57,782 nucleotides of DNA. Origin: Bacteroidota bacterium (GTDB lineage: Bacteria > Bacteroidota > Bacteroidia > Bacteroidales > UBA4417). The notes beneath the pieces are model-generated. The model did no database searches. It saw nothing but the letters and a program-made list of their open reading frames with translations, and was not told the DNA's origin. A program made the position numbers and the translations under genes. Where the stretch lies: the NCBI GenBank assembly GCA_013376995.1, contig JACAAZ010000024.1, positions 1 through 57,782 on the forward strand. The letters run 5' to 3'. Shown here piece after piece: positions 45,074 to 52,831 of the stretch (position 1 is its first letter; each line of letters begins with the position of its first letter).

Positions 45074-45973
45074 TTATTGTTTCCTGGCAAGTATAGCCCT
45101 CATTATGCCATTGGAATCATTCACAGATTCAACCTGGTAAAACCGGTTAATGTTCTTGCACATTTGCTTCATGAACGGCCCCTGGCCAACACCAATTTCG
45201 AAAATCAGCCATCCGGGCCTGGTTAGAAAGCGAGGTGATTCAGTGATTAGCCGTTTCACGAGGTTTATTCCGAAGGTGCCGCCATCAAAAGCCTGTTCTG
45301 GTTCGTGATCCGATATTTCACTCATCAGGTTGGGTATCATGGCTGTAGAAATATAGGGAGGATTGCACACGATCAGGTCAAATTGCTCATAAAATTCTTC
45401 TGATTCAAAAGGATTGAAAAGATCGCCAAGACTGGTATGGAAGCGATCATCCAACTTTAAGAATGCTATGTTTTCTCTAGTAAGTTCTATTGCCTCAACT
45501 GAGTTATCACTTGCGTAAATTTCAGTATTCGGGTTAAAATAAGCAATCGCTAATCCAAGGTTTCCTCCTCCACAGCCCATATCCAGGACTTTTACCCTAT
45601 GTTTTTGCTGTGCAAGCTGGTAAGAAAGTTCAAGTGCTCTCCTGCCCAGTATTTCAGTTTCTTTCCTGGGTATGAGTGCACGATAATCTGCTATCATTTC
45701 AATACCCATGAAATTCTGCCTTCCTGTAATATGTGCAAGTGGTTTATTATTCAGCCGCTGTTCAAGGAGCTTGTCAAGGCTTTCAACTTGAAGTTCACTC
45801 AATTCAGGTAGGGGAAGAGTTTCAGCCTGTTCTGCAGATACCGGCAATCCTATGGATGCAAACCATAATGCCTTGATTGTAGCGTCAACAGTCTCGTCTG
45901 GCTTATCTTTTGGAATTATCAATTCTCTTTCAAGTTTAACTTTCAGAAAGTTAAACCTTTCTTCGCTATTCAT
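45074..45973 (-). CDS. PrmC/HemK-like protein methyltransferase
   Basis: Class I SAM-dependent methyltransferase of about 299 residues from the ATG at 45973 (MNSEERFNFL). A longer frame to 46018 adds 15 hydrophobic residues. Motifs: PLAHITGRQNF, LIPRKETE, the SAM-binding VLDMGCGGGNLGLA and the catalytic NPPYIS, all as in PrmC, which methylates glutamine of release factors. The genomic place between fcl and fnlC is unexpected for a housekeeping gene. It may be the organism's prmC or a relative that acts on a cell-surface precursor. Confidence 0.82.
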   Translation of the reverse strand: MNSEERFNFLKVKLERELIIPKDKPDETVDATIKALWFASIGLPVSAEQAETLPLPELSELQVESLDKLLEQRLNNKPLAHITGRQNFMGIEMIADYRALIPRKETEILGRRALELSYQLAQQKHRVKVLDMGCGGGNLGLAIAYFNPNTEIYASDNSVEAIELTRENIAFLKLDDRFHTSLGDLFNPFESEEFYEQFDLIVCNPPYISTAMIPNLMSEISDHEPEQAFDGGTFGINLVKRLITESPRFLTRPGWLIFEIGVGQGPFMKQMCKNINRFYQVESVNDSNGIMRAILARKQ

Positions 45974-46124
45974 TTTGAAAATCAGGTTGAAATATAATGG
46001 GAATTTGTCGAGTAGCACCCATTGAGTAAGCGGAGCACATATCCGGCATGCCTGGATAAAGGTGGAGAATTATTTTAGAATGTTTGAAGTAAAGGCAATA
46101 ATCATGGACTTCATATATTGGAAG

Positions 46125-47255
46125 CTACACTCCCCACCAGAGGTTGCTGAGTTTCGCATTTCCCATAATGAGTTTCAATACACGCCAGGATGTATCTGTG
46201 ATGGCATATTCATGTGGAATGTCAGCATGCCGGCCACTTTGTTTTTCAGCTATCACCAGGCCAACGGATTGCATAACAACACCAGGGTCGAAACCTGACA
46301 GGATAATAGTACCGCTATCCTGGGCTTCAGGGCGTTCCATAGATTGCCTTATAGAGATAGCCGGGAAGTTGAGAATCGCAGATTCTTCACTTATGGTGCC
46401 ACTATCTGATAATGTGCATTTAGCATGTTGTTGTAAACGAACATAATCAAAGAACCCGAAAGGTTTTAGGAAGGTTATCTTATCATTCATCTGCAGCCCT
46501 TCAAGGCTTTCCAGCCTTTTACGGGTACGTGGATGGGTGGATACGATTACCGGCAGTTGATACTCTTCAGCCAGCAAATTGAGAACATGCAAGATCTTGA
46601 GCAGGTTTTCCTGCTTATCAACATTTTCTTCTCTGTGAGCCGAAACAACAAAATAATTTCCTTCTGTAAGGGAGAGTTCATTCAGTATCCCGGACTTGTC
46701 AATTCCTTTCCTGTAGTAGTTCAGGACCTCATTCATTGGCGAACCGCTGAGGTAGATCCTCCTGTGCATCAGGCCTTCTGAAAGAAGGTGCCTTCGTGCA
46801 TGTTCTGTATAAACGAGGTTAAAATCCGAAATATGATCAATAATCCGCCGGTTTACTTCTTCCGGAACGTTAAGATCAAAACAGCGGTTCCCAGCCTCCA
46901 TATGGAAGATGGGTATATGCATTCTCTTGGCAATATAGGCGGAAAGGCATGAATTGGTATCTCCGAGTACCAGCAGAGCATCAGGTTTTTCAATTTTCAG
47001 AACTTCCTCGGTACGTTTGAGAATATCGCCTACCGTTGCACCCAAAGAGGAGGTATCTACGTTCAGAAAATGATCAGGCCGCCTTAATTCCAGTTCTTTC
47101 CAGAATATTTCATTCAGTTCGTAATCGTAATTCTGGCCAGTATGCACAATGACCTGGTTCAGGTGTTGATCTAACAGGGCCATAGTTCTTGACAGCCTGA
47201 TGATTTCCGGCCTGGTTCCGACTACAGTGACGATTTTGAGTTTATTTGTTTCCAT
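46125..47255 (-). CDS. fnlC: UDP-N-acetylglucosamine 2-epimerase-like (FnlC/WbjD/CapG)
   Basis: Last enzyme of the UDP-L-FucNAc pathway, a GT-B-fold epimerase of about 376 residues. The ATG at 47255 (METNKLKIVTVVGTRPE) is the true start, as the frame up to 47348 runs through a repeat that overlaps the GxxExxY stop. Motifs: GTRPEIIRL, TGQNYDYELNEIF, GDTNSCLSAYIAKR, HMEAGNRCFD, PEEVNRRIIDHISD and SDSGTISEESAI. With fnlA and capF upstream, the trio makes UDP-N-acetyl-L-fucosamine. A GxxExxY gene and repeats now separate it from capF. Confidence 0.92.
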   Translation of the reverse strand: METNKLKIVTVVGTRPEIIRLSRTMALLDQHLNQVIVHTGQNYDYELNEIFWKELELRRPDHFLNVDTSSLGATVGDILKRTEEVLKIEKPDALLVLGDTNSCLSAYIAKRMHIPIFHMEAGNRCFDLNVPEEVNRRIIDHISDFNLVYTEHARRHLLSEGLMHRRIYLSGSPMNEVLNYYRKGIDKSGILNELSLTEGNYFVVSAHREENVDKQENLLKILHVLNLLAEEYQLPVIVSTHPRTRKRLESLEGLQMNDKITFLKPFGFFDYVRLQQHAKCTLSDSGTISEESAILNFPAISIRQSMERPEAQDSGTIILSGFDPGVVMQSVGLVIAEKQSGRHADIPHEYAITDTSWRVLKLIMGNAKLSNLWWGV

Positions 47256-47283
47256 TCTGGAGTTATTATTTTTTAATCCTGGG

Positions 47284-47327
47284 TTTCTCGCTGATTCTGC
47301 AGATTTATTCGCAGATTCTCGCTGAGA
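47284..47327. repeat. Left imperfect inverted repeat flanking the GxxExxY gene
   Basis: The sequence TTTCTCGCTGATTCTGCAGA... (47284-47327) contains TCTCGCTGA and CGCAGATTCTCGC motifs. Its reverse complement resembles the flank at 47742-47789 (AATCAGCGAGAA..., AATCTGCGAGAAATC). Together they bracket the GxxExxY gene and suggest a small mobile unit. Confidence 0.75.
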
Positions 47328-47344
47328 TAAATTACTGTAAAAAC

Positions 47345-47722
47345 TCAAAGGTTATTTACTATTCGTTTAATGGAATCACTTATTGAAGAAGTATTGAAAT
47401 TTACAAGCAGTCCAAGTTTATAGCCTGTTAATTTCAGGTAAGTCAGTAATTGTTTGTAATGAACATCAGCAAGCAGCTCGACAGATTTAATTTCAATGAT
47501 TACCAGGTTCTCAACAAGAATATCTAATCTGTAACCAACATCAAGCCTGATTTCTTCATATTGAAATGGAATTCCTACTTGTGTTTTGACACTTAACCCT
47601 TCTTTTTTTAATTCGTATGCCAGGGCTGCCTCGTACGCTGTCTCGAGTAAACCAGGGCCTAACTTGTTGTATACTTTGAAGATAGCGCCTCTGATTATGT
47701 ATGAAAGCTCATTTTCATTCAT
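47345..47722 (-). CDS. GxxExxY protein
   Basis: Small protein of 125 residues with the name-giving motif GLLETAYE (G-x-x-E-x-x-Y) after GPG, then the nuclease-like core ILVENLVIIEIKSVELLADVHYKQLLTYLK and KLGLLVNF. The family (TIGR04256) has a PD-(D/E)xK-type fold, is spread in multiple copies in some Bacteroidota and Planctomycetes, and has no established biochemical role. It lies between capF and fnlC, which are normally adjacent, and both sides carry inverted repeats of the AATCAGCGAGAA type. It is thus probably a passenger of a mobile element rather than a polysaccharide gene. Confidence 0.92.
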   Translation of the reverse strand: MNENELSYIIRGAIFKVYNKLGPGLLETAYEAALAYELKKEGLSVKTQVGIPFQYEEIRLDVGYRLDILVENLVIIEIKSVELLADVHYKQLLTYLKLTGYKLGLLVNFNTSSISDSIKRIVNNL

Positions 47723-47741
47723 GAGGATTATGATTCATAAT

Positions 47742-47789
47742 TTGCGGCAATCAGCGAGAACAAATCTCCGCCAATCTGCGAGAAATCAG
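47742..47789. repeat. Right imperfect inverted repeat flanking the GxxExxY gene
   Basis: The sequence from TTGCGGCAATCAGCGAGAAC through AATCTGCGAGAAATCAG (47742-47789) is the partner of the left repeat at 47284-47327. It abuts the end of capF, whose stop codon (47786-47788) lies inside it. Confidence 0.75.
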
Positions 47790-48910
47790 ACTGATTCAAA
47801 AAAAGTATCCGGGTCTTCGGGATTATAGAATTCAGATATCCAGAAAATGGTGTAAAGGTCATCTGTTCCGGTGTTGGTGATGTTATGAGTATACCAGACC
47901 GGCATATCCACATAGGCAGGTTCATCACCGGAGAGTTCAAAATTCAGTACTTCTGAAGTCCCGATTTTCCGGAGTTGTATAAGCGCCTTCCCTTTAATCA
48001 CGGCAAACCGTTCCGATTTCCTTGTATGGAAATGATTTCCCCTCGTAATTCCGGGCTTTGTAGTTGAAAAAGAAACCTGTCCGCCGCTGCTGAGCTTCAC
48101 AGTTTCAACAAAACTTCCCCTTTGATCAGTGTTGAGTTTAAGTTTTACAGGATAATGTGATGCAATATCCTGGTAGCATACAAAAGTGTTGAACAAATTC
48201 CGCTTGAAAGGATTGGTCAGATCCGGAAATATACCTTGATCTGCGTAATTCTTTTTGTATTCAGCCAATTGTTCTAAAATCTCTGTTACATAAGATTCTG
48301 AAGTGTGCTTGATTTTAACTGTTGTTACAATTTCATCAGTGGGATTCACTATCAGGTTTTTGATCTCACTTACCAATTCCTGCACATAAATGAGTTTCAT
48401 CTGGCCGTTAACATCGATAAACGGCACTTCATCGTGAAGCAGTTGGTGACTGAAGGTAGCAACTACTGAGTTATAATATGGCCTTCCAAATGGTCCGAAT
48501 ACATTAGGAATGATAAGCCCGGTAAACCTGGCATTGTTCCTTGAAGCCCATTCTTCCAGCAATTTTCTGCCTTCCAGTTTTGATTTCCCATATAAGTTAT
48601 CCCTTTCTTCCTGCGTGGAAGATGAAAACAGAACATGCGGCTTACTGTTGGTAAGTTCCATCGCATTTATCAGTTGCCTGACGAGCCCGATATTGGTTTC
48701 AAAGATCAGTTGAGGCTCATGATGCCGGTTCATTGCAGCAAGGTGGACAATACAGTCGCAGTCAGAAACGAATTGGTTCAGTTGTTCAGGAGCGTTAAAA
48801 TACTCATCCTTAAAAGGAACTAACCGGATGTTTTCTTTGTCGAGACCTAACAGGTTAAATAAATGGGTGCCTATAAATCCTGGTTGGCCTGTTATTCCTA
48901 CGCTGATCAT
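47786..48910 (-). CDS. capF: UDP-L-FucNAc pathway reductase with cupin domain (CapF/FnlB/WbjC)
   Basis: Two-domain enzyme of 374 residues. The N-terminal SDR domain has GITGQPGFIGTHLF and YGKSKLEGRKLL (catalytic Tyr/Lys). The C-terminal cupin domain begins near residue 260 and contains the zinc-ligand stretch GITRGNHFHTRKSERFAV and HNITNTG. This arrangement is the CapF signature: reduction of the keto sugar made by FnlA/CapE, followed by epimerisation. Its terminal codons run into the repeat that flanks the GxxExxY gene, so the last residues may be slightly altered from the ancestral protein. Confidence 0.93.
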   Translation of the reverse strand: MISVGITGQPGFIGTHLFNLLGLDKENIRLVPFKDEYFNAPEQLNQFVSDCDCIVHLAAMNRHHEPQLIFETNIGLVRQLINAMELTNSKPHVLFSSSTQEERDNLYGKSKLEGRKLLEEWASRNNARFTGLIIPNVFGPFGRPYYNSVVATFSHQLLHDEVPFIDVNGQMKLIYVQELVSEIKNLIVNPTDEIVTTVKIKHTSESYVTEILEQLAEYKKNYADQGIFPDLTNPFKRNLFNTFVCYQDIASHYPVKLKLNTDQRGSFVETVKLSSGGQVSFSTTKPGITRGNHFHTRKSERFAVIKGKALIQLRKIGTSEVLNFELSGDEPAYVDMPVWYTHNITNTGTDDLYTIFWISEFYNPEDPDTFFESV

Positions 48911-48954
48911 TGTATTTGTTTTGACAGGTGTAATTCGGTTATCGATAGTAAGAA

Positions 48955-49965
48955 CTAAGCTGATATTGAATTTCGGATCAGTTCCAGTTTCAACAGCAGA
49001 TCTTTGGTGTGTTGAACATCAAGGCGTTCAGTATTATGCGAATTGTAATCTTCGGCTTCAGCAACCTTTGACTCACCTTCAGTGAAGAATTTGCCGTAAT
49101 TCAGGTCACGGTCGTCGACAGGAATCCTGAAATAATTGCCGAGATCTTCGGCTTTAGCCATTTCCTCGCGGTTGACGAGGGTTTCATAGAGCTTCTCCCC
49201 GTGCCGGGTACCAATGATCTTTAATTCATTACTGGCGTTCAGTAATTCCTTCATAGCCTGGGCAAGAGTACCGATGGTCGAGGCAGGTGCTTTCTGAACG
49301 AATATGTCCCCGTTATTGCCGTGCTGGAATGCATAGACAACAAGCTCAACGGCATCCTCCAGTGTCATCATGAACCGGGTCATCAACGGGTCGGTAAGAG
49401 ATAGGGGAGACCCCGACTGTAGTTGTTCAAGGAATAAGGGGATAACTGATCCCCTTGATGCCATTACATTCCCGTACCTGGTTCCGCATAAAATAGTTCC
49501 TGTATTTCCAAGAGTGCGTGATTTTGCAATCATGGTCTTTTCACTGAGCGCTTTCGATAGCCCCATCGCATTGATCGGGTAAACTGCCTTGTCGGTGCTC
49601 AGGACTATCACTCTTTTCACCATATGTTCAATTGCTGAATCAAGAACATTCTCACAACCCAGTACATTGGTCCTAACAGCCTCAATAGGGAAAAATTCGC
49701 AAGATGGTACCTGTTTCAATGCAGCAGCATGGAATACATAGTCAACATCATTCATTGCATTATCAACAGATCTCTTGTCCCTGACATCGCCGATATAATA
49801 CTTGATTTTCGAATTCTTATAGTACTGCCGCATATCGTCCTGTTTTTTTTCATCGCGGCTAAAAATCCTGATTTCCCTGATGTTTGTATCCAGGTATCTT
49901 TTCAGAACGGCATTGCCGAACGAACCGGTACCTCCGGTTATAAGGAGGATCTTGTTGTCAAACAT
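48955..49965 (-). CDS. fnlA: UDP-GlcNAc 4,6-dehydratase/5-epimerase (FnlA/CapE/WbjB)
   Basis: First enzyme of the UDP-L-FucNAc branch, 336 residues. The cofactor motif is TGGTGSFGNAVLKRYL. The family has Met instead of Tyr in the active site: here STDKAVYPINAMGLSKALSEK shows M-x3-K. GTRYGNVMASRGSVIPLF and the DPLMTRFMMTLEDAVELV block are also typical of this UDP-GlcNAc group. It precedes capF by 44 bases. Confidence 0.94.
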   Translation of the reverse strand: MFDNKILLITGGTGSFGNAVLKRYLDTNIREIRIFSRDEKKQDDMRQYYKNSKIKYYIGDVRDKRSVDNAMNDVDYVFHAAALKQVPSCEFFPIEAVRTNVLGCENVLDSAIEHMVKRVIVLSTDKAVYPINAMGLSKALSEKTMIAKSRTLGNTGTILCGTRYGNVMASRGSVIPLFLEQLQSGSPLSLTDPLMTRFMMTLEDAVELVVYAFQHGNNGDIFVQKAPASTIGTLAQAMKELLNASNELKIIGTRHGEKLYETLVNREEMAKAEDLGNYFRIPVDDRDLNYGKFFTEGESKVAEAEDYNSHNTERLDVQHTKDLLLKLELIRNSISA

Positions 49966-50111
49966 GTTTTATGATTTTTGAATTCAAACTCAGATTGAAA
50001 ATCTCGGTGACGGCTTGGCACAGCTCCGCCCTTTCAGTCACATCCAATAACTTTGGAATTTGACCTAAAGGGCAGATAATAAATATATTCAGGCCTCAAT
50101 GGGCCGGTTCA

Positions 50112-50651
50112 CTAATTATTCTGCTGCCACAAAAGCAGGAACTTTTCCTTACCAGCAGATTGAAGTATACTTTCCTTTTCATCGCTGTCGATAAGCCGGA
50201 AGTGAATTTCCCTTTTAATAAACAGGGAAGCTTTATTGATAAGCATTTCAAGGTATTCCCGATCCACTTTTTTGCCTACAAAAACAAGTTCCAGGAATGA
50301 ACTTTCCTGGCCCCTGGCAAATGCGCCGGTCAGAAATACACTTTCCAGTTCACCAATTCTCAGGGCAACCTGTTCAACAAGCTGATCAATACCAAGGTGT
50401 TTATGGACAATACGCTGAATGTCAATAAACAGGGGGTGATTAACATTTGCAGAATAAACCTTACGATTGCCTTCTGAATGTGAGCAAAGCAGGCCGGCCG
50501 TTTCAAAACGGTTCAACTCAAGCCGGATGCCATTGGTTGATTCACCAAACTCGCTCTCCAACCCTCTAAGGTGAGCACTATTATTGCTATTCAGAAAGAA
50601 TTTCAACAGAAGTTTAATTCTTGTTTTTGAAGTGATCAGACTTTCCAGCAT
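50112..50651 (-). CDS. Winged-helix regulator with nucleotidyltransferase-like domain
   Basis: Predicted DNA-binding protein of 179 residues. The first 65 residues form a winged-helix/ArsR-like domain (LITSKTRIKLLLKFFLN, LRGLESEFGESTNGIRLELNRFETAGLL). The second half resembles the minimal nucleotidyltransferase fold: TGAFARGQESS at 108-118 corresponds to G-S-x-A-x-G-x-x. However, the following catalytic Asp-x-Asp is FLELVF, so it is likely not catalytic and may instead be a sensor. It is placed just upstream (147 bases) of fnlA and downstream of the large repeat-rich gap, which suggests a regulator of the following genes. Confidence 0.75.
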   Translation of the reverse strand: MLESLITSKTRIKLLLKFFLNSNNSAHLRGLESEFGESTNGIRLELNRFETAGLLCSHSEGNRKVYSANVNHPLFIDIQRIVHKHLGIDQLVEQVALRIGELESVFLTGAFARGQESSFLELVFVGKKVDREYLEMLINKASLFIKREIHFRLIDSDEKESILQSAGKEKFLLLWQQNN

Positions 50652-51147
50652 ATGTTGATAAAGAGGATTGAGTAGCTAATTTACTCAAAAAATACTTACG
50701 GGAACTTGGTTTATGTAAAAATAATAGTACTACAAGTATGAACAGTGTGGAGCAGATACCTATTTCTTAATAGCATTTGAAGCTAAAAGTGATACAAAAA
50801 ATTACTCATTTTTGCCTGATTCAAAAATTGAGTCCGCCAGGGAAAGTTAAGAATTTGCCACAAAGGCTCAAAGGCACAAAGAATTACTATGTATTATGTT
50901 GTATTTCAACTCTTTGTGTAACTACAAGCCTTAGTGGCTTTGTGGCATTATTCTATGATTCGATATTTCGGACAGGACTCATACCAAAGAGCCGCAAAGC
51001 CGCAAAGTTGTAAGGAAAATTCTTAGTGCATCATCCTTAAACCACTACCTATGCCCTTCACGCTAAGCTCTAAGCAGTTGAATCACCAATTCAATTAACC
51101 AATAACTAATAACCAATAACCAAAAACTGATACCCACCTGGTGCCAT
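50652..51147. other. Repeat-rich, gene-free region between upxY and the regulator
   Basis: About 500 bases with no credible gene. It holds a half-palindrome TCCGCCAGGG at about 50833, a CACAAAG-type inverted repeat (50852-50952), a GCCGCAAAGCCGCAAAG stretch near 50991 and an AATAACC tandem tract (about 51089-51126). Being immediately downstream of upxY and upstream of the regulator and fnlA, it could carry a leader or attenuator, but no specific structure could be identified. Confidence 0.7.
50852..50952. repeat. Imperfect inverted repeat of the CACAAAG family
   Basis: The left arm (about 50852-50886: ATTTGCCACAAAGGCTCAAA..., ending GGCACAAAG) pairs imperfectly with the right arm (50908-50952: CTCTTTGTGTAAC... 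GCCTTAGTGGCTTTGTGGCA). The right arm, read on the minus strand, contains GCCACAAAGCCACTAAG, which is identical to 304-320 near the left end of the cluster. Confidence 0.72.
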
Positions 51148-51666
51148 CTAGACCCTGCGCAGGCTTGTCCTTGGCACATCAATGATCAGGCTCTGTCCAA
51201 CACAATCAATTTCGACTTTCACGCGATGTTTGCCATGGAAATTCAGCAAAATACCATTAAGCCCCATCATAGGTCCTCGAGTGATCTCAATATTTACACC
51301 GGCTTCAAGATTGATGAGTGATTCTTCATAGGCTGGAGTGCCTTCGTCAATGTAGGCCTTAATTGCTTCAATTTGCTGTGGGGGTATGGAAACAGCTTTT
51401 CCCTCGAAGGTAACATAGCGAACAACACCTTCAACCTGCAAGGCAGTTAGGTATTCTTTCTCGTTGATACAAACAAACAAGTAGGAATTAAATAAGGGAA
51501 CCTCAACTGTTTTCTTCCGGTCGCTCCATTGCCTCACTGTTTTATGCAATGGCAGGAACACATGAATATTCCTTTTGATCAGTTCAGTGTAAACTTTCTT
51601 CTCAGTCCGGGAACGTGTATAAATTGCATACCAATGGGTTTCCGGCGCAGCTTCTTCTTTCACCAT
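51148..51666 (-). CDS. upxY: UpxY-family transcription antiterminator (NusG paralogue)
   Basis: NusG-like protein of about 172 residues from the ATG at 51666 (MVKEEAAPETHWYA). The frame extends further to 51705, but that part overlaps gmd. The N-terminal NGN domain has WYAIYTRSRTEKKV, then RQWSDRKKTVEVPLFNSYLFV; the C-terminal KOW has GPMMGLNGILLN and the closing DVPRTSLRRV. In Bacteroides such proteins are encoded at the start of capsule operons and prevent premature termination in the long transcript. Here it is the third gene after wbpB-like and gmd and lies 7 bases after gmd. Confidence 0.92.
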   Translation of the reverse strand: MVKEEAAPETHWYAIYTRSRTEKKVYTELIKRNIHVFLPLHKTVRQWSDRKKTVEVPLFNSYLFVCINEKEYLTALQVEGVVRYVTFEGKAVSIPPQQIEAIKAYIDEGTPAYEESLINLEAGVNIEITRGPMMGLNGILLNFHGKHRVKVEIDCVGQSLIIDVPRTSLRRV

Positions 51667-51673
51667 CAAGTCC

Positions 51674-52786
51674 CTATTCAAAGTAGTTTTTGATCCTGTA
51701 GCCACCTTCTTTGAGGTATTTCTGACGTTCAGTCAGTTTGAGGTCAGCTTCAATCATATCCTTAACTAGTGAATCAAGGTCATATTCCGGTTCCCAACCT
51801 AGTTTAGTCCTAGCTTTAGATGGATCACCCAGAAGTAGGTCAACTTCAGTAGGCCTGAAATATTGAGGGTCAACCTCAACAACGACTGATCCCTTTGGAA
51901 GCAGGCAGAATTCATTCTTATTTTCGGTTAAAATACCCTTCTCCTGAGCTCCGCTACCCACAAACTCAACCTTCATTCCTGCTTCTTCAAAAGCTTTCCT
52001 TACAAAGTCACGCACTTCAACCGTGATACCGGTAGCTATTACAAAGTCCTCTGCCTGAGGTTGCTGAAGCATTAGGTACATAGCCTTTATAAAATCTTTT
52101 GCATGCCCCCAGTCGCGTTTTGCAGATAGATTTCCAAGGAAGAGTTTTTCCTGCATTCCCATTGCAATCCGTGCAACTGCCATGGTAATCTTACGGGTAA
52201 CAAATGTTTCGCCCCGGACTGGTGATTCATGATTGAAAAGAATTCCATTGCAGGCATATAAACCATATGCCTCCCGGTAATTAACCGTGATCCAGTAAGC
52301 ATAAAGTTTAGCTACGGCATATGGAGAGCGCGGATAAAAGGGGGTTAGTTCTGATTGTGGTGTTTCTCTAACCAAGCCGTATAATTCACTTGTTGAAGCC
52401 TGGTAAAAACGGGTTTTTTCAGCTAGCCCCAGCATGCGTATTGCTTCTAGCAGCCGCAGGGTGCCAAGTCCATCAGCATTTGCCGTATACTCAGGGCTGT
52501 CGAAACTAACTTTCACATGGCTCATAGCAGCCAGGTTGTATATTTCATCAGGTTGCACTTCCTGGACGATCCGGATAAGGTTGGCAGCATCCGTCAGGTC
52601 CCCATAATGCAAGAATAGGTTCCTTTGTGCTGCATGTGGATCCTGGTAAAGATGATCAATCCTGTCTGTATTGAATAAGGAACTTCTCCTTTTAATACCA
52701 TGAACCGTGTACCCTTTCTTCAGCAAATATTCTGCTAGGTAAGCACCATCCTGACCTGTAATCCCTGTGATAAGAGCAACTTTCAT
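51674..52786 (-). CDS. gmd: GDP-mannose 4,6-dehydratase
   Basis: Converts GDP-D-mannose to GDP-4-keto-6-deoxymannose, the precursor of GDP-L-fucose made by the Fcl gene at 43943. The 370-residue protein has [17 protein letters not shown], the [15 protein letters not shown] motif, [29 protein letters not shown] and the catalytic [26 protein letters not shown] and the [10 protein letters not shown] block are characteristic of Gmd. It precedes upxY by 7 bases and follows the Gfo/Idh-type gene by 45 bases. Confidence 0.96.
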   Translation of the reverse strand: MKVALITGITGQDGAYLAEYLLKKGYTVHGIKRRSSLFNTDRIDHLYQDPHAAQRNLFLHYGDLTDAANLIRIVQEVQPDEIYNLAAMSHVKVSFDSPEYTANADGLGTLRLLEAIRMLGLAEKTRFYQASTSELYGLVRETPQSELTPFYPRSPYAVAKLYAYWITVNYREAYGLYACNGILFNHESPVRGETFVTRKITMAVARIAMGMQEKLFLGNLSAKRDWGHAKDFIKAMYLMLQQPQAEDFVIATGITVEVRDFVRKAFEEAGMKVEFVGSGAQEKGILTENKNEFCLLPKGSVVVEVDPQYFRPTEVDLLLGDPSKARTKLGWEPEYDLDSLVKDMIEADLKLTERQKYLKEGGYRIKNYFE

Positions 52787-52831
52787 ATGTGCGAAACTAT
52801 ATAATAATCATTTAATCAGGCAAAATATATC

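Noticed and set aside
47256-47348. Longer N terminus for fnlC
   Set aside because: It runs through the repeat flanking the GxxExxY gene and overlaps its stop codon. METNKLKIVTVVGTRPE at 47255 is the normal family start.
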